This document shows, piece by piece, positions 46,112 to 55,197 of a DNA stretch of 64,000 nt. Made by a program: the position numbers and the translations under genes. The notes beneath the pieces are model-generated. The model ran no database searches. It was not told where the DNA came from and saw only the letters and a list, made by a program, of their open reading frames with translations. Within the stretch, counting starts at the first letter, position 1; each line of letters begins with the position of its first letter. Location of the stretch: the NCBI GenBank assembly GCA_021816725.1, contig JAKAXD010000002.1:1-64000 (forward strand), read 5' to 3'. This stretch comes from Thermoplasmata archaeon. Its GTDB lineage: Archaea > Thermoplasmatota > Thermoplasmata > Thermoplasmatales > GCA-001856825.

Positions 46112-46627
46112 ATGGTAAGAAAGCCGGGAAGGATGTACAGGAAGATCACCGGACCAGCATATACGAAAAGGGAATACATGGGAGGAGTTCCAGCATCAAG
46201 GATACAACAGTATGTTGCTGGTGACATCAATGGAAATTACGATGTAGAACTGCGTCTGGTTGCAGAAGAATCCTGCCAGATCCGGCATACTGCTCTAGAA
46301 GCAGCGAGGGTAAAATCCAACAGGCTGCTAATAAGGGATTTCGGAGAGAAGGGTTACTTTATGAGAGTTAGGCCATTCCCCCACCATGTCATAAGGGAGC
46401 ATAAGATGGCTACCGGAGCTGGGGCAGACAGAATATCTAGTGGGATGAGCTTGGCGTTTGGACGCCCAGTTGGCACAGCTGCCAGAGTAAAGAGAGGTTC
46501 TACAATACTCATAGTTAGGATTCCAAAATCTGGGATGGACAGGGCAAAGGAAGCACTAAGGATGGCTTCCCATAAGATACCGACGCCTTCAAGGGTGGAC
46601 GTTATAGATCTGACTAATCCGTCCTGA
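46112..46627 (+). CDS. rpl10e: Ribosomal protein L10e (uL16)
   Basis: Protein of the large ribosomal subunit at the base of the central protuberance, equivalent to bacterial L16. Length 171 is normal, and KPGRMYRKITGPAYTKREYM, LRVRPFPHHV-type (MRVRPFPHHVIREHKMATGA), GADRISSGM and FGRPVGTAARV are family hallmarks. Its end overlaps the convergent DUF835 gene by 14 bases. Confidence 0.96.
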   Translation: MVRKPGRMYRKITGPAYTKREYMGGVPASRIQQYVAGDINGNYDVELRLVAEESCQIRHTALEAARVKSNRLLIRDFGEKGYFMRVRPFPHHVIREHKMATGAGADRISSGMSLAFGRPVGTAARVKRGSTILIVRIPKSGMDRAKEALRMASHKIPTPSRVDVIDLTNPS

Positions 46628-47213
46628 TTTTAATAGTGTTCTTGAATTCCTTCTCTATCAGTGAAAGCTCGGCCTTCCCCATAGTATTCTTGTTCAGTGA
46701 AAGGATGAAAATTCCGTTCCTATCCAGGACTTTATCCTTAAGAACTGTAAGGAACCGGATGACGTTCTGAACAGAGTTAGAAGTGGAAAAGATGTAATCA
46801 AGGCAGTCAATGTACAATACCCCCCTTTCGGTAAAATTGTTTATCACAAATTCCTGAATCTGGCTGAGCTGGGCAGGATTGAAGCCACCGAGAGATTCTT
46901 CATAGGTAATAGGAGCAAATTTTACATTCTTAAACGAAGCTATATTACTCTTTGTGTCCCTGCTCATGACTATTAACGGGACACCCTGCTCCGCTATGCC
47001 AGATACGATCTCCATTCCCTTGGTGTTCCTCTTCTCATACACTAAATACGTCTCACCATAAACCAGCTTGATGGCCGTCTCGTCATTATCACCTTGACTT
47101 TCCCTTTCCAACTTTTTGATGAACTCTTCGCTGATTCCGTAGGATCTTGCGACATCAATTGCGAATTTTAACCCGTCCTTGTATCCTTCCTTGTATACTT
47201 TATTATCGCTCAT
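46614..47213 (-). CDS. DUF835-domain protein
   Basis: A 199-residue protein with a DUF835-like domain over about residues 50-190 (LVYGETYLVYEKRN, VPLIVMSRDTK, GVLYIDCLDYIFSTSNSVQN, FILSLNKNTMGKAELSLIEKE). This archaeal domain resembles the RecA/KaiC-like fold without its ATP-binding motifs and is often joined to sensory domains. Here it has a short N-terminal helix region instead. The start overlaps the agmatinase stop (ATGA), so it follows eIF5A and agmatinase in one operon. Function unknown. Confidence 0.75.
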   Translation of the reverse strand: MSDNKVYKEGYKDGLKFAIDVARSYGISEEFIKKLERESQGDNDETAIKLVYGETYLVYEKRNTKGMEIVSGIAEQGVPLIVMSRDTKSNIASFKNVKFAPITYEESLGGFNPAQLSQIQEFVINNFTERGVLYIDCLDYIFSTSNSVQNVIRFLTVLKDKVLDRNGIFILSLNKNTMGKAELSLIEKEFKNTIKIRTD

Positions 47214-48049
47214 TTCCTTGGCATTTCTAGATAAGAAACGACTTCTTGAATGATTCGTGCAGCAAGCATGGATGTGTTGCCATTGTCAAATAATGGCGTT
47301 ATCTCATTAACATCAAGACCAATCAGGTTGTTTCCCACGGAGTCAAGGATATCCATTACAACCATAGGATTAAGACCGAAAGGCTCAGGCGTTCCAACTC
47401 CTGGGGCAAAAGCAGGGTCAAAACCATCAAAATCTATAGATAAGTAAACGGGGGATTTGCAGAATTCGTTGAGAAATGCCTTTAATTTCCTGCCATCCGC
47501 ATTTACCTCGTAACTGGTAAAGTACTTCTGCGTTCCCCCTTTTACTTCCTCTGGTGAAACGGATCTGATTCCTATTGATACAACATTTTCCTTGCCGACC
47601 ACTTCGCTAACCCTTCGGGCGACACACGCATGAGACAACCGGTCCCCCATATATGAGTCCCTGTAATCTGTGTGTGCATCTATGAATATTACCTTGCTCT
47701 TGATTCTCTTGATAGCGCCGTAAGTGATACTGTGTTCCCCGCCCATCATTATCGGGAATTTATGGTCTGAAACTATTCCGTCCACAACAGAATATACCTC
47801 TTCAGTCATCTCTTCCGGTTTATGATATTCGTCTAAATCCCCCAAATCATATATGCCTGAATTCTTGGTGTCTACACACCTGTAGACCGAATAACTCTCC
47901 ATATTGTAGGAAGCCTTCCGTATTTCATTTGGGGCTAGTTTTGCCCCAGATCTGAAAGATACAGTAGAATCGAAAGGAACCCCGAATACTACGTACCTGG
48001 AATCTTCGTAGCTGTCAGATGAGTCACAAAACTTCAGACGAGAGGGCAT
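47210..48049 (-). CDS. speB: Agmatinase / arginase-family ureohydrolase
   Basis: Mn-dependent ureohydrolase; by context, it converts agmatine to putrescine and urea. Manganese ligands are in GGEHSITYG, VIFIDAHTDYRD and LSIDFDGFDPAFAPGVGTPE. Length 279 is usual. The ATG directly follows the TAG of the eIF5A gene (TAGATG), so the two are in one operon, an arrangement that links polyamine supply with the protein that is modified by a polyamine-derived group (hypusine). Arginase or other ureohydrolase activity cannot be excluded by sequence alone. Confidence 0.88.
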   Translation of the reverse strand: MPSRLKFCDSSDSYEDSRYVVFGVPFDSTVSFRSGAKLAPNEIRKASYNMESYSVYRCVDTKNSGIYDLGDLDEYHKPEEMTEEVYSVVDGIVSDHKFPIMMGGEHSITYGAIKRIKSKVIFIDAHTDYRDSYMGDRLSHACVARRVSEVVGKENVVSIGIRSVSPEEVKGGTQKYFTSYEVNADGRKLKAFLNEFCKSPVYLSIDFDGFDPAFAPGVGTPEPFGLNPMVVMDILDSVGNNLIGLDVNEITPLFDNGNTSMLAARIIQEVVSYLEMPRK

Positions 48050-48436
48050 CTAAACCCGCATCAGCCTTCTCTTTCCCATTGATTCCCAGTATTCAACCTC
48101 GACTCCGCTGGCAGCTCTGTCCTTGAATTCATCTGGGATAGGAATACTAAATTGCTCGAATGTCTCCATGTCCATGAAAAGTCCTTCATTTTGAGATATG
48201 CTGAGTATCTGCGCTGTCTTCTTTTCTATTATGGGTACCTTGACCTTGTGTTTAGTTGGATACACTACACTCCTCTTCTGATTGTCAAAGATACCTATTG
48301 CAACAATTCTCGCCTTGGCTTCGCCATGTTTCCCTGGTTTAGAAGTTGTGATTTCTACTATTTTGCACGGCTCATCATCTATAAGAATGTACTTGTTTTC
48401 CTTTAATTCCCTGACCTCTTGATCTTGCCAAGTCAT
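48050..48436 (-). CDS. eif5A: Translation factor aIF5A (hypusine-containing)
   Basis: Elongation factor 5A homologue that rescues ribosomes stalled on proline-rich and other sequences. The conserved loop [14 protein letters not shown] carries the lysine (TSKPGKHG) that is turned into (deoxy)hypusine with the aminobutyl group of spermidine or, in some archaea, agmatine-derived precursors. The second domain is the OB fold (residues about 70-128). 128 residues is normal. A TATA-like tttatatata lies upstream on the minus strand (about 48455-48465). First gene of the eIF5A-agmatinase-DUF835 operon. Confidence 0.93.
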   Translation of the reverse strand: MTWQDQEVRELKENKYILIDDEPCKIVEITTSKPGKHGEAKARIVAIGIFDNQKRSVVYPTKHKVKVPIIEKKTAQILSISQNEGLFMDMETFEQFSIPIPDEFKDRAASGVEVEYWESMGKRRLMRV

Positions 48437-48732
48437 TTATTATCTCTGGTTAAAGATAGTGCTTTATATATATGTTGGGGATTCAACACGGCTAAGGACA
48501 CTCTAAATGACTGAAGGTAAGACAGTGAGATGAAGAAATTTTTATTCAATGTATGGAAAGAGAGTCCGTACAGGTTTATTCAAAGCCTTAATATTAATCG
48601 AATTCCCAATGAATTTTTGAGATGGTACCGTTAAGGGACCCATTGAAATTGCCGTTGGAAGTCATTCGAAAACGAGCTGTAGCTGGTAGAGTTACAGGTA
48701 CACTATTATATTAAATTCAGTGATGCTTTCAC

Positions 48733-49074
48733 ATGACAAAGGTACTTTACCTGATAATGAGTGGGGAAGAGGCGTCCACAAGATTTGATACTGCGATATA
48801 TTCTGCAATGAAACTAAATGAAGAGAAGAGGTTTGAAAGTTTAAAGATTCTGTTCTTTGGGGATAGTGAGATACTGCTCGCGAAGGCTACCGGCCAGAGA
48901 GCTGAGTACCTGAAGACGCTCATAGAAGGGGGAGTAATTGATTCTGCCTGTGTCGGAGTAGCGAAAAGCAGGGATATAGCAGTAGAAATACAACAAAAAG
49001 GAGTAAGCTTAAAAAATTACAGGGACAGAATTTCTCACTACATCTCAGAAGGATTTACAGTCATATCCTTTTGA
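48733..49074 (+). CDS. DsrE-like small protein
   Basis: A 113-residue single-domain protein resembling the DsrE/YchN fold (TKVLYLIMSGEEASTRFDTA at the N-terminus, then SLKILFFGDSEILLAKA and DSACVGVAKSRD). It has one Cys (about residue 77) near the position used by DsrE proteins for persulfide transfer. No sulfur gene is next to it; its neighbour is OsmC on the other strand. The call is weaker than for the DsrE in the YeeE operon. TATA-like ctattatatt upstream. Confidence 0.65.
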   Translation: MTKVLYLIMSGEEASTRFDTAIYSAMKLNEEKRFESLKILFFGDSEILLAKATGQRAEYLKTLIEGGVIDSACVGVAKSRDIAVEIQQKGVSLKNYRDRISHYISEGFTVISF

Positions 49075-49084
49075 TATTGGGGCT

Positions 49085-49525
49085 CTACCTGCCAGTGCTG
49101 CCAGATGGAATAGGGTCTTCAATTATCTTGCTGGTTACATTTATCCTGACTCCTCCGCGTTTTAAGATAATCGATACATTGCAGTACTTTTCCTGGCTCA
49201 GGCTGATTGCCCTGTCAAGGCTCTCCTGCTTTACCTTACCATGGACAACGTACTCTAAATTGATATCCGTAAACACCTTGGGATGCTCAGGAGCTCTAGT
49301 CCCATCTGCAATGACTTCTAGCCCCACAACAGGTTCTTTCTTCTTCTTTAGTATTGACAATACATCCATTGCCGTGCACCCGCACATAGCCTGTAACAGC
49401 ATCTCTGTCGGGGAACTCCCTTTTTGCTGTTCCTTATCATCTGAGAAGTCTAATATTGTATAGCGGTTTGAATCGCCTGAGGCAATAAAACTCATATCCT
49501 TCATCCATTCTACTTTACCCCGCAT
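49085..49525 (-). CDS. OsmC-family protein
   Basis: A peroxiredoxin-like protein of the OsmC/Ohr family that usually reduces organic hydroperoxides. MLLQAMCGCTAMDVLSILKK carries the family Cys in the usual helix (the second conserved Cys of classical OsmC is at SLSQEKYCNVS). I choose ATG 49525 (147 residues), in agreement with the family length, because the TTG in the track adds a non-conserved tail and leaves the TATA-like CTATAAGAATAAAT inside the gene. It converges with the DsrE-like gene; both may respond to redox stress, but that is only positional. Confidence 0.85.
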   Translation of the reverse strand: MRGKVEWMKDMSFIASGDSNRYTILDFSDDKEQQKGSSPTEMLLQAMCGCTAMDVLSILKKKKEPVVGLEVIADGTRAPEHPKVFTDINLEYVVHGKVKQESLDRAISLSQEKYCNVSIILKRGGVRINVTSKIIEDPIPSGSTGR

Positions 49526-49856
49526 GCACAGCAAATAATCAATGGTATTTATTCTTATAGAAGCTGCATATAACAAGGAAACTCACCTTTATTTTAATTT
49601 TCTTAAATTGTTTTCCCGAAAAGAGTACAAACTGACTAATGAACTCACTCCATTATGCACTAACCGAGCAAATATGATAAGAAAGCTAATGAGCGCCCCT
49701 TACTGCATTCATGGAAGTAGCCTTTATACCGACAAGCAGTATACACAGATTATTCACCCCATGATCTAAGTGGGATCCCAGCCTGATCCGAGGATTTCAT
49801 GCAATGAACGAACTTACGCAAAGAAATGATTAATACAGTAATTCTAATGGCGACCG

Positions 49857-51323
49857 GTGAACTGGCTCCTGATTATTGTTATATTGATTATTGCCTGGAC
49901 TGCGGTATATTACCTGGCAATAACAAAGCTAAAGAGCCATGTTGCTCCCTATGGTCCTGCACTCTTGATCAAGACACAGGCAGGTGTAAAGACCATCGAG
50001 AAGGTATCAAAATTCAAGTTCTGGGATTATTTCATTTCCTTTTATTATTATGCGCTGCCTTTCTTCGCGGCTGCAGGGGTGGCTCTACTGGTCTATGAAG
50101 CTTTCCTTGTACTGTCTATTCCAAGGAGCGCGGCACCTTCGCTTTCCTATGTGCTAGCTTTGCCGGGAATAAACCCCGCAATACCTATCGTGTGGGGAAT
50201 AATAGGCTTAATAGTAGCAGTTGCCCTCCATGAAGCGTCACATGGAATTGCCGCAAGAAGATTCGGGATTTCTGTCAGGAGCACAGGCCTTCTATGGCTC
50301 ATAATACCGGTAGGAGCATTTGTTGAGCCAGATGAGGAGGAAACAAAGAAGGCAGAACCAAAAACAAGGGCGAAGATTTTTGCCGCCGGACCAGGTATGA
50401 ATGTTACGCTTACCGTAATATTCCTAGTCCTTGCAATACTTGTTGCTTACTCGTTTGCACCCGTTCCTGGGGCCCCAGTTCAATCTTCGCTCATTCCAGC
50501 TTTTCACCCTGGTGACGTACTGCAATCAATAGATGGAATTTCCATCCCGAATATTACCGCACTATCTGATCTTTCCATTACCCCGGGGAATTATGTCAAC
50601 GTCACACTCCTAAGGAGCGGCCATGAGTTGACTGAAAGGGTGATGTACGGCGTGTACGTAACCGCCGTGTTGAAAAACTACCCTGCATATAACGCAGGTA
50701 TCACAACAGGAAGTGTCATTATTTCACTTGGGAACCAAAAGATCTCGAACATCACCAACTTCCAGAATTTGGAGGATACTTACAAGGCAGGACAAACAGT
50801 TTCTGTTGAAACATTCAACGGGACCAGTTATAACTTCTACAATATCACCTTTGCATCAAGGTATTCCTATCTGGTTTCAAGTGGAGTAGCAAATCCTGGC
50901 ATTCCAAAGGATTCCGCTTTCATGGGGATAGAAGTTTCTGTGCTTGGGCTCAGTCTATTTGACCAGTATTCCTATTTGAGCCTCATCAGGAACCCTGCTT
51001 CTGCTGGCCCTCTGGGATTCTTCGAATACCTCGGCCTACCTTTCCATTTTGAGCTCCCGCTTCCTTCTGTCCTCCTGTCGACAATATATTCAAACCCGAT
51101 TTTGCTTAACCTTGAGTATCTTTTTTACTGGCTCTTCTGGCTGAATTTTGCCCTTGGCCTGATGAATCTCTTGCCTATAGTTCCTCTTGACGGAGGGTAT
51201 GTTTTTCTCAACATCCCTGCACTGCAGAAAAACAAGAAAGCAAGAGATGCTATTGTAGCGGCGGTTAGCCTTATAGTGCTTTTCCTGATATTATGGGAAC
51301 TCATCGGCCCCAGAATAATCTAG
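49857..51323 (+). CDS. Site-2 protease with PDZ domain
   Basis: A 488-residue membrane-embedded metalloprotease of family M50. The HExxH motif is in VALHEASHGIAARRFG (about residue 123), with the second zinc site in LPIVPLDGGYVF (about 440). Between them lie PDZ-like segments (FHPGDVLQSIDGISIPNITA and ITTGSVIISLGNQKI). N-terminal and C-terminal helices flank the core. This is the archaeal S2P arrangement with split PDZ, used to cut membrane-tethered regulators. The GTG start has no better alternative. Substrate is unknown. Confidence 0.88.
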   Translation: MNWLLIIVILIIAWTAVYYLAITKLKSHVAPYGPALLIKTQAGVKTIEKVSKFKFWDYFISFYYYALPFFAAAGVALLVYEAFLVLSIPRSAAPSLSYVLALPGINPAIPIVWGIIGLIVAVALHEASHGIAARRFGISVRSTGLLWLIIPVGAFVEPDEEETKKAEPKTRAKIFAAGPGMNVTLTVIFLVLAILVAYSFAPVPGAPVQSSLIPAFHPGDVLQSIDGISIPNITALSDLSITPGNYVNVTLLRSGHELTERVMYGVYVTAVLKNYPAYNAGITTGSVIISLGNQKISNITNFQNLEDTYKAGQTVSVETFNGTSYNFYNITFASRYSYLVSSGVANPGIPKDSAFMGIEVSVLGLSLFDQYSYLSLIRNPASAGPLGFFEYLGLPFHFELPLPSVLLSTIYSNPILLNLEYLFYWLFWLNFALGLMNLLPIVPLDGGYVFLNIPALQKNKKARDAIVAAVSLIVLFLILWELIGPRII

Positions 51324-51532
51324 ACAAGGCTCATCTGGAATTGGTTTCCTGAGCTTCTGCTTATTGCCAAATCGAAGTAGCTTACTGGTAGTTTTGAACT
51401 TTCGGAGAAGGAAAGTGCCTCTTTTTTGAATGACACAAAATTAGGGCAGAGATTGCATCTCGTGGTTTCATTTCTTAAAAAATTGCAGTTCCCGTTTGAA
51501 TTGTAAAAGCAGAATCTCCCGATTGACTCCAC
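51320..51532 (-). CDS. Possible 70-residue Cys-rich protein
   Basis: GTG-started frame of 70 residues with a four-cysteine pattern C-x7-C-x9-C-x2-C in FCFYNSNGNCNFLRNETTRC followed by NLC, and a hydrophilic C-terminal part. That pattern could bind zinc or an iron-sulfur cluster. It follows the purB stop by 77 bases on the same strand and its end overlaps the S2P gene by four bases (convergent). No close family is recognised. It may be a real small protein or a chance frame. Confidence 0.45.
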   Translation of the reverse strand: MESIGRFCFYNSNGNCNFLRNETTRCNLCPNFVSFKKEALSFSESSKLPVSYFDLAISRSSGNQFQMSLV

Positions 51533-51608
51533 CGTTACTCAACCTCCTGTTCGATAAATACTTTGGTTCTTCAGGACTTTGAAATCAAGATTTAACTTAG
51601 ACTTTGAA

Positions 51609-52970
51609 TTACCCCACTTTTTGAGCTGCCCCTTTTTTTGCGTCGTAATTTGCCCTGACCTCTTCAAATTTCTTCAGTATACTTTCCGTAATCTCGATGG
51701 AGTTGCCCGTATAATCCAATGGCGACAATTTGATAATGTTCTTTCCGCTCCTTTTCCGTATATTTTCCCATAGTTCCCCTCCCTTTTCCCTTGCCTCCAT
51801 TGATGCCTGCCTGACAATCTCGTGAGCCTCCTGTCTACCGTATCCGTTATTCACTAGAGCCATAAGGTAAGCCTCCCCAAGTGCCATATCGTTGGCAAGT
51901 ACATTCTTAAGCATTACGTCCGAGTTTACCCTGAGCCCCCCGAGCACATAGATCATCTTGTTCAGTATGTCGTCTATGAGAATCGACACATACGGGATTA
52001 TGAATCGTTCTGAAGCGCTGTTAGTCAAATCCCTCTCGTGCCATAGAACTGCAGATTCGTGCATTGGGGTGACAAATCCTCTTATGATTCTGGCAAGTGA
52101 GACAATATTCTCGGATGTTACAGGATTTATCTTTTGGGCCATGGTACTGGAACCAACCTGTTTTGCCTCATTGAACGGCTCCTGAACTTCATTAATCTCG
52201 GTTCTTTGAAGATTTCTAACCTCTGTCGCAATTTTTTCCAGAGAGGTGGCGATATTTGCAACAATTGAAACGTACTCCACGTACCTGTCCCTGTCAACTA
52301 TTTGTGTTGGACCCTCCTCCTCATTAATTCCCAGGTTTCGCATCAACGTGGACTGCACCTTGATTGTATCCTTTCCGAGGGCAGCGCCCGTGCCTACTGC
52401 CCCCATGAATTTCCCTACTACCACTCTCTTTTTTGATTCTTCCACCCGAGCCAGGTGGCGCATCACTTCAGCCAGATATACGGAAGTTTTCAACCCAAAA
52501 GTTATCGGTAGTGCCTGCTGCCCGTGTGTTCTCCCAATCATGACAGTATGCTTGTTTTTCTTAGAAAGATCATACAATACTTCAGACAAACCTAGCAGGT
52601 CTCCAATCAATATTGAATAGAACCTCTTGAATTGCAGTGCGTTAACTGTATCTGTTATGTCATTGGACGTTGCACCTAAATGAACGAATCTTCCACTCTC
52701 CCCCGAAACTGAACTGAGCACCTTGACCATTGCCATCACATTGTGCCCTATTTCCGCTTCAACCCGCTTCACTTCCTTTATATCGACATGCTTTAGGTTG
52801 GCGTTCTTCCATATCTCCTCTGCTGCCTCCTTTGGCACTATTCCTATTTCTGCTTCTGCCTTGGCTAGAGACGCCTCGACCTCAAGCATGTATTCAAGAG
52901 TAGACTCTTCCGAGAATATCGCCTTGACCTCTTCCCTTCCGTATCTGTAATCCAGGGGAGAAACAATCAT
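51609..52970 (-). CDS. purB: Adenylosuccinate lyase
   Basis: Purine-synthesis lyase (two steps: SAICAR to AICAR and adenylosuccinate to AMP), a homotetramer of the fumarase/aspartase superfamily. The signature GSSTMAQKINPVTSENI carries Ala where most members have Pro (GSSxMPxKxNP). SNDITDTVNALQ (about residue 100) and IGRTHGQQALPITFG are the other substrate-binding regions with the catalytic His. 453 residues is normal. purN lies elsewhere in the window (32.1 kb), so purine genes are scattered here. Confidence 0.93.
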   Translation of the reverse strand: MIVSPLDYRYGREEVKAIFSEESTLEYMLEVEASLAKAEAEIGIVPKEAAEEIWKNANLKHVDIKEVKRVEAEIGHNVMAMVKVLSSVSGESGRFVHLGATSNDITDTVNALQFKRFYSILIGDLLGLSEVLYDLSKKNKHTVMIGRTHGQQALPITFGLKTSVYLAEVMRHLARVEESKKRVVVGKFMGAVGTGAALGKDTIKVQSTLMRNLGINEEEGPTQIVDRDRYVEYVSIVANIATSLEKIATEVRNLQRTEINEVQEPFNEAKQVGSSTMAQKINPVTSENIVSLARIIRGFVTPMHESAVLWHERDLTNSASERFIIPYVSILIDDILNKMIYVLGGLRVNSDVMLKNVLANDMALGEAYLMALVNNGYGRQEAHEIVRQASMEAREKGGELWENIRKRSGKNIIKLSPLDYTGNSIEITESILKKFEEVRANYDAKKGAAQKVG

Positions 52971-53282
52971 ATCAAAATATCGGGATTTAGAATAACTATA
53001 TTTCTATCTTAAGAGAGGCTGCCATAAACCCTAGAAACTTAAGCTTTTTACCTTGAAGGTCCCACTGGAAATTCTCCTGATTATTGAAAGTTCTACAAAG
53101 ATTATGTAAACAATCACCAAGGCTCATTGTTACAATTGAAATAAAGACGACAGTGACCTGGAAGAATACTGTACCCCAGCAGCTTAGACGAGATGCTTCA
53201 TTCTGTGCCCTCCATTTCCAAATAAAGGGTAAATTACCGATGAGAAAAATGACACGCCTCAATCTCAGTTTCAAGGTAGTGG
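52971..53282. other. Intergenic region upstream of purB
   Basis: About 310 bases with two opposing frames in the track (96 residues minus, 72 plus). Neither has a credible ribosome-binding site, protein-like composition or family resemblance, so I treat them as chance. I see promoter-like AT-rich sequence for purB and nothing else. Confidence 0.5.
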
Positions 53283-54485
53283 TCAAATTATCTGCAGGAT
53301 AGAGAATAGTCCGAGCCCAACTGCAAGTACCATGAATACGTAGAGAAATACAGTTCTAGGCATCCCTATCCTATACTGGCCCATGATCTTCTCGTTAGAT
53401 CCTATTCGTATTACCACTAGAAGTGGCAGAGCCAAGGCTATGGAACTCAATACCATGATGTCGAGCGCAAGATTGATGAGATTGGTTATTAGGAGGGTCA
53501 ATATTGCAGCCGGTATTATCTCAACCAGATAGATGCTATAGAATTTCTTCTGCTTTCTGAAACCCCTATTAAAGCTCCCTCCCATCTTGAGTACATCTGA
53601 TAGTGAATACGACATACTCATGGATATTACAAACATGGCAAGGAGTCCTGCGACACCCAATGCAATTGCAAAAATCAGTGGACCAATTGGGCCTACTACG
53701 TGACTCAAGGCGGATGCGACGTAAGTGACTGAATTTCCATTAATAAACCCGTCCTGCGCTAGCTTCCATGAGAATACAACAATGGCAATCATGAGACCTT
53801 CGGATGCAATGGCTCCCTGAAGCGTGCCCCAGCTTTCCTTCTTCATGCCGGATATCTTGATCCCTGCGTCCACATCTGCTGCCTGATGATAGAAAAGCAT
53901 CCATGGCATTATCACGGCTCCGATGTTTGCAGCAATCAAAAAATAGAATGAATCAGACGGAACGAAGGGAACGAAGTCTCCTAAATGTACGTGATGAGGG
54001 TATACAAGGAAGTCTAAGACAACAAAGAGGAATAATAGGAATCCCATTGCAACGAGAAATACCTCTATTTTCTTGTATTTGCCAGTGATAATGACAAGCG
54101 TATGGACCACTACAACAAAAATTATTGCAACGATTATCGGAATACCTATTATTGAGGCTGCCACTGCAATGCCTGCAAATTCCCCTACGTAAGCGGCGAA
54201 ATCTATAACCGCTGTACCTGCAACTGCAGTTACTGTCCATCCGTGCCCAAAATGTTGAGAAATCACCTGTCCCAAGGTCTTTCCAGTCACAGCCCCTATC
54301 CTCGAGGATGTGTCTTGAACGAAATAAAGCGGTATTATCAAGACTATAAGGAATATTATCAGGTGGGCCTTGAATTCTATGCCTGATTGAATTGCGGTTA
54401 TAACACTCGGTGCATCCAGATCAGCCAACATAACAACCCATCCGGGTCCCAGTACTGGAAGCAGTTTCTTAAGAGTCGGGTTCAT
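53283..54485 (-). CDS. NRAMP-like divalent metal transporter
   Basis: A 400-residue membrane protein with about eleven helices resembling the NRAMP (MntH) family. The first helix has GPGWVVMLADLDAPSVITAIQSG where canonical members have DPGN as metal-binding motif; here the corresponding residues are DAPS. The second half of the site, in helix 6, is IGAVIMPWMLFYHQ in place of the usual MPH. It therefore belongs to a divergent branch, with changed metal coordination. It follows the DtxR-family regulator by eleven bases in one operon, so manganese or iron is the likely cargo. Confidence 0.85.
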   Translation of the reverse strand: MNPTLKKLLPVLGPGWVVMLADLDAPSVITAIQSGIEFKAHLIIFLIVLIIPLYFVQDTSSRIGAVTGKTLGQVISQHFGHGWTVTAVAGTAVIDFAAYVGEFAGIAVAASIIGIPIIVAIIFVVVVHTLVIITGKYKKIEVFLVAMGFLLFLFVVLDFLVYPHHVHLGDFVPFVPSDSFYFLIAANIGAVIMPWMLFYHQAADVDAGIKISGMKKESWGTLQGAIASEGLMIAIVVFSWKLAQDGFINGNSVTYVASALSHVVGPIGPLIFAIALGVAGLLAMFVISMSMSYSLSDVLKMGGSFNRGFRKQKKFYSIYLVEIIPAAILTLLITNLINLALDIMVLSSIALALPLLVVIRIGSNEKIMGQYRIGMPRTVFLYVFMVLAVGLGLFSILQII

Positions 54486-54496
54486 TTCAATTCATT

Positions 54497-55192
54497 TTAG
54501 AGCTGGTGGGCATTCTCAAGGGAAATGGAGGTGCTAACATGATGAGTGTTGTTGAGTGCTATTGGTTTATCCCCCGGTCTCAGCCTGATCGTCCTTCCCA
54601 TCTGGATGGGTACCTTCAGCTCGCCATTTTGACCTGTCAGGTAGAGACTGTCTCCCCCCTTCTCCAGTCTGACGGGCATCCCTGGCGTTGAACCGGCATC
54701 CAGAAGCTTCTTCAGAAAAGAATATTCCTCAAGCACCTGCCTTACAAGATAATACTTGCCTTCGGGAGCGTCGGAAGCACTTACCTCTATCATCTTCCGG
54801 TCTGGTTCAATGGGGTTACCGTGGGGGCAGTAGTCGGGCGATCCCATTTTCCTGTATAGATTTGACAGGAGTTTGTCAGGAAAATCGTGCTCGAGGTCCA
54901 TTACTGCATTGTGGACTTCGTCCCATGGAACTTCTAGAAATGCGTATGCAAAGTGCTCAGTGATCCGATGAGCCCTAATCATCTGCATTGCATTTACATA
55001 CCCGTCCCTAGTAAACCTCAGCCCCTGTTTGCCCACAATCAGCTGTTTTTCCCTTTCCAGCCTGTGAATTCCTTCCCAGGCCGATGGAAGAGAGATGCTC
55101 AACCGCTGGGCCACGCTCTTTTCGTTGACAAATTCGTAACTTTCGTTTAGCTCCCATATCGCCAAGAGATAATCCTCGGCATTATGTTTCAC
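54497..55192 (-). CDS. DtxR/MntR-family metal-dependent repressor
   Basis: A 231-residue three-domain regulator: winged helix (about residues 1-65, VNEKSVAQRLSISLPSAWEG), dimerisation and metal-binding domain (about 66-140, HRITEHFAYAFLEVPWDEVH, LEHDFP and SPDYCPHGNPI with the metal ligands Glu, His, Cys), and a C-terminal SH3/FeoA-like domain (about 150-225). It thus resembles IdeR/DtxR more than the short MntR. GTG start. It controls its own operon with the NRAMP-like transporter, as a DtxR-box palindrome lies immediately upstream. Metal: iron or manganese. Confidence 0.92.
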   Translation of the reverse strand: MKHNAEDYLLAIWELNESYEFVNEKSVAQRLSISLPSAWEGIHRLEREKQLIVGKQGLRFTRDGYVNAMQMIRAHRITEHFAYAFLEVPWDEVHNAVMDLEHDFPDKLLSNLYRKMGSPDYCPHGNPIEPDRKMIEVSASDAPEGKYYLVRQVLEEYSFLKKLLDAGSTPGMPVRLEKGGDSLYLTGQNGELKVPIQMGRTIRLRPGDKPIALNNTHHVSTSISLENAHQL

Positions 55193-55197
55193 TTCAG

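Noticed and set aside
48437-48732. Possible C/D-box guide RNA upstream of the DsrE-like gene
   Set aside because: Loose matches to C and D boxes (gagatga, ctga) occur but not with the expected spacing or order.
52996-53302. Opposing ORFs upstream of purB (96 and 72 residues)
   Set aside because: No ribosome-binding site, no hydrophobic or domain pattern; sequence looks non-coding.
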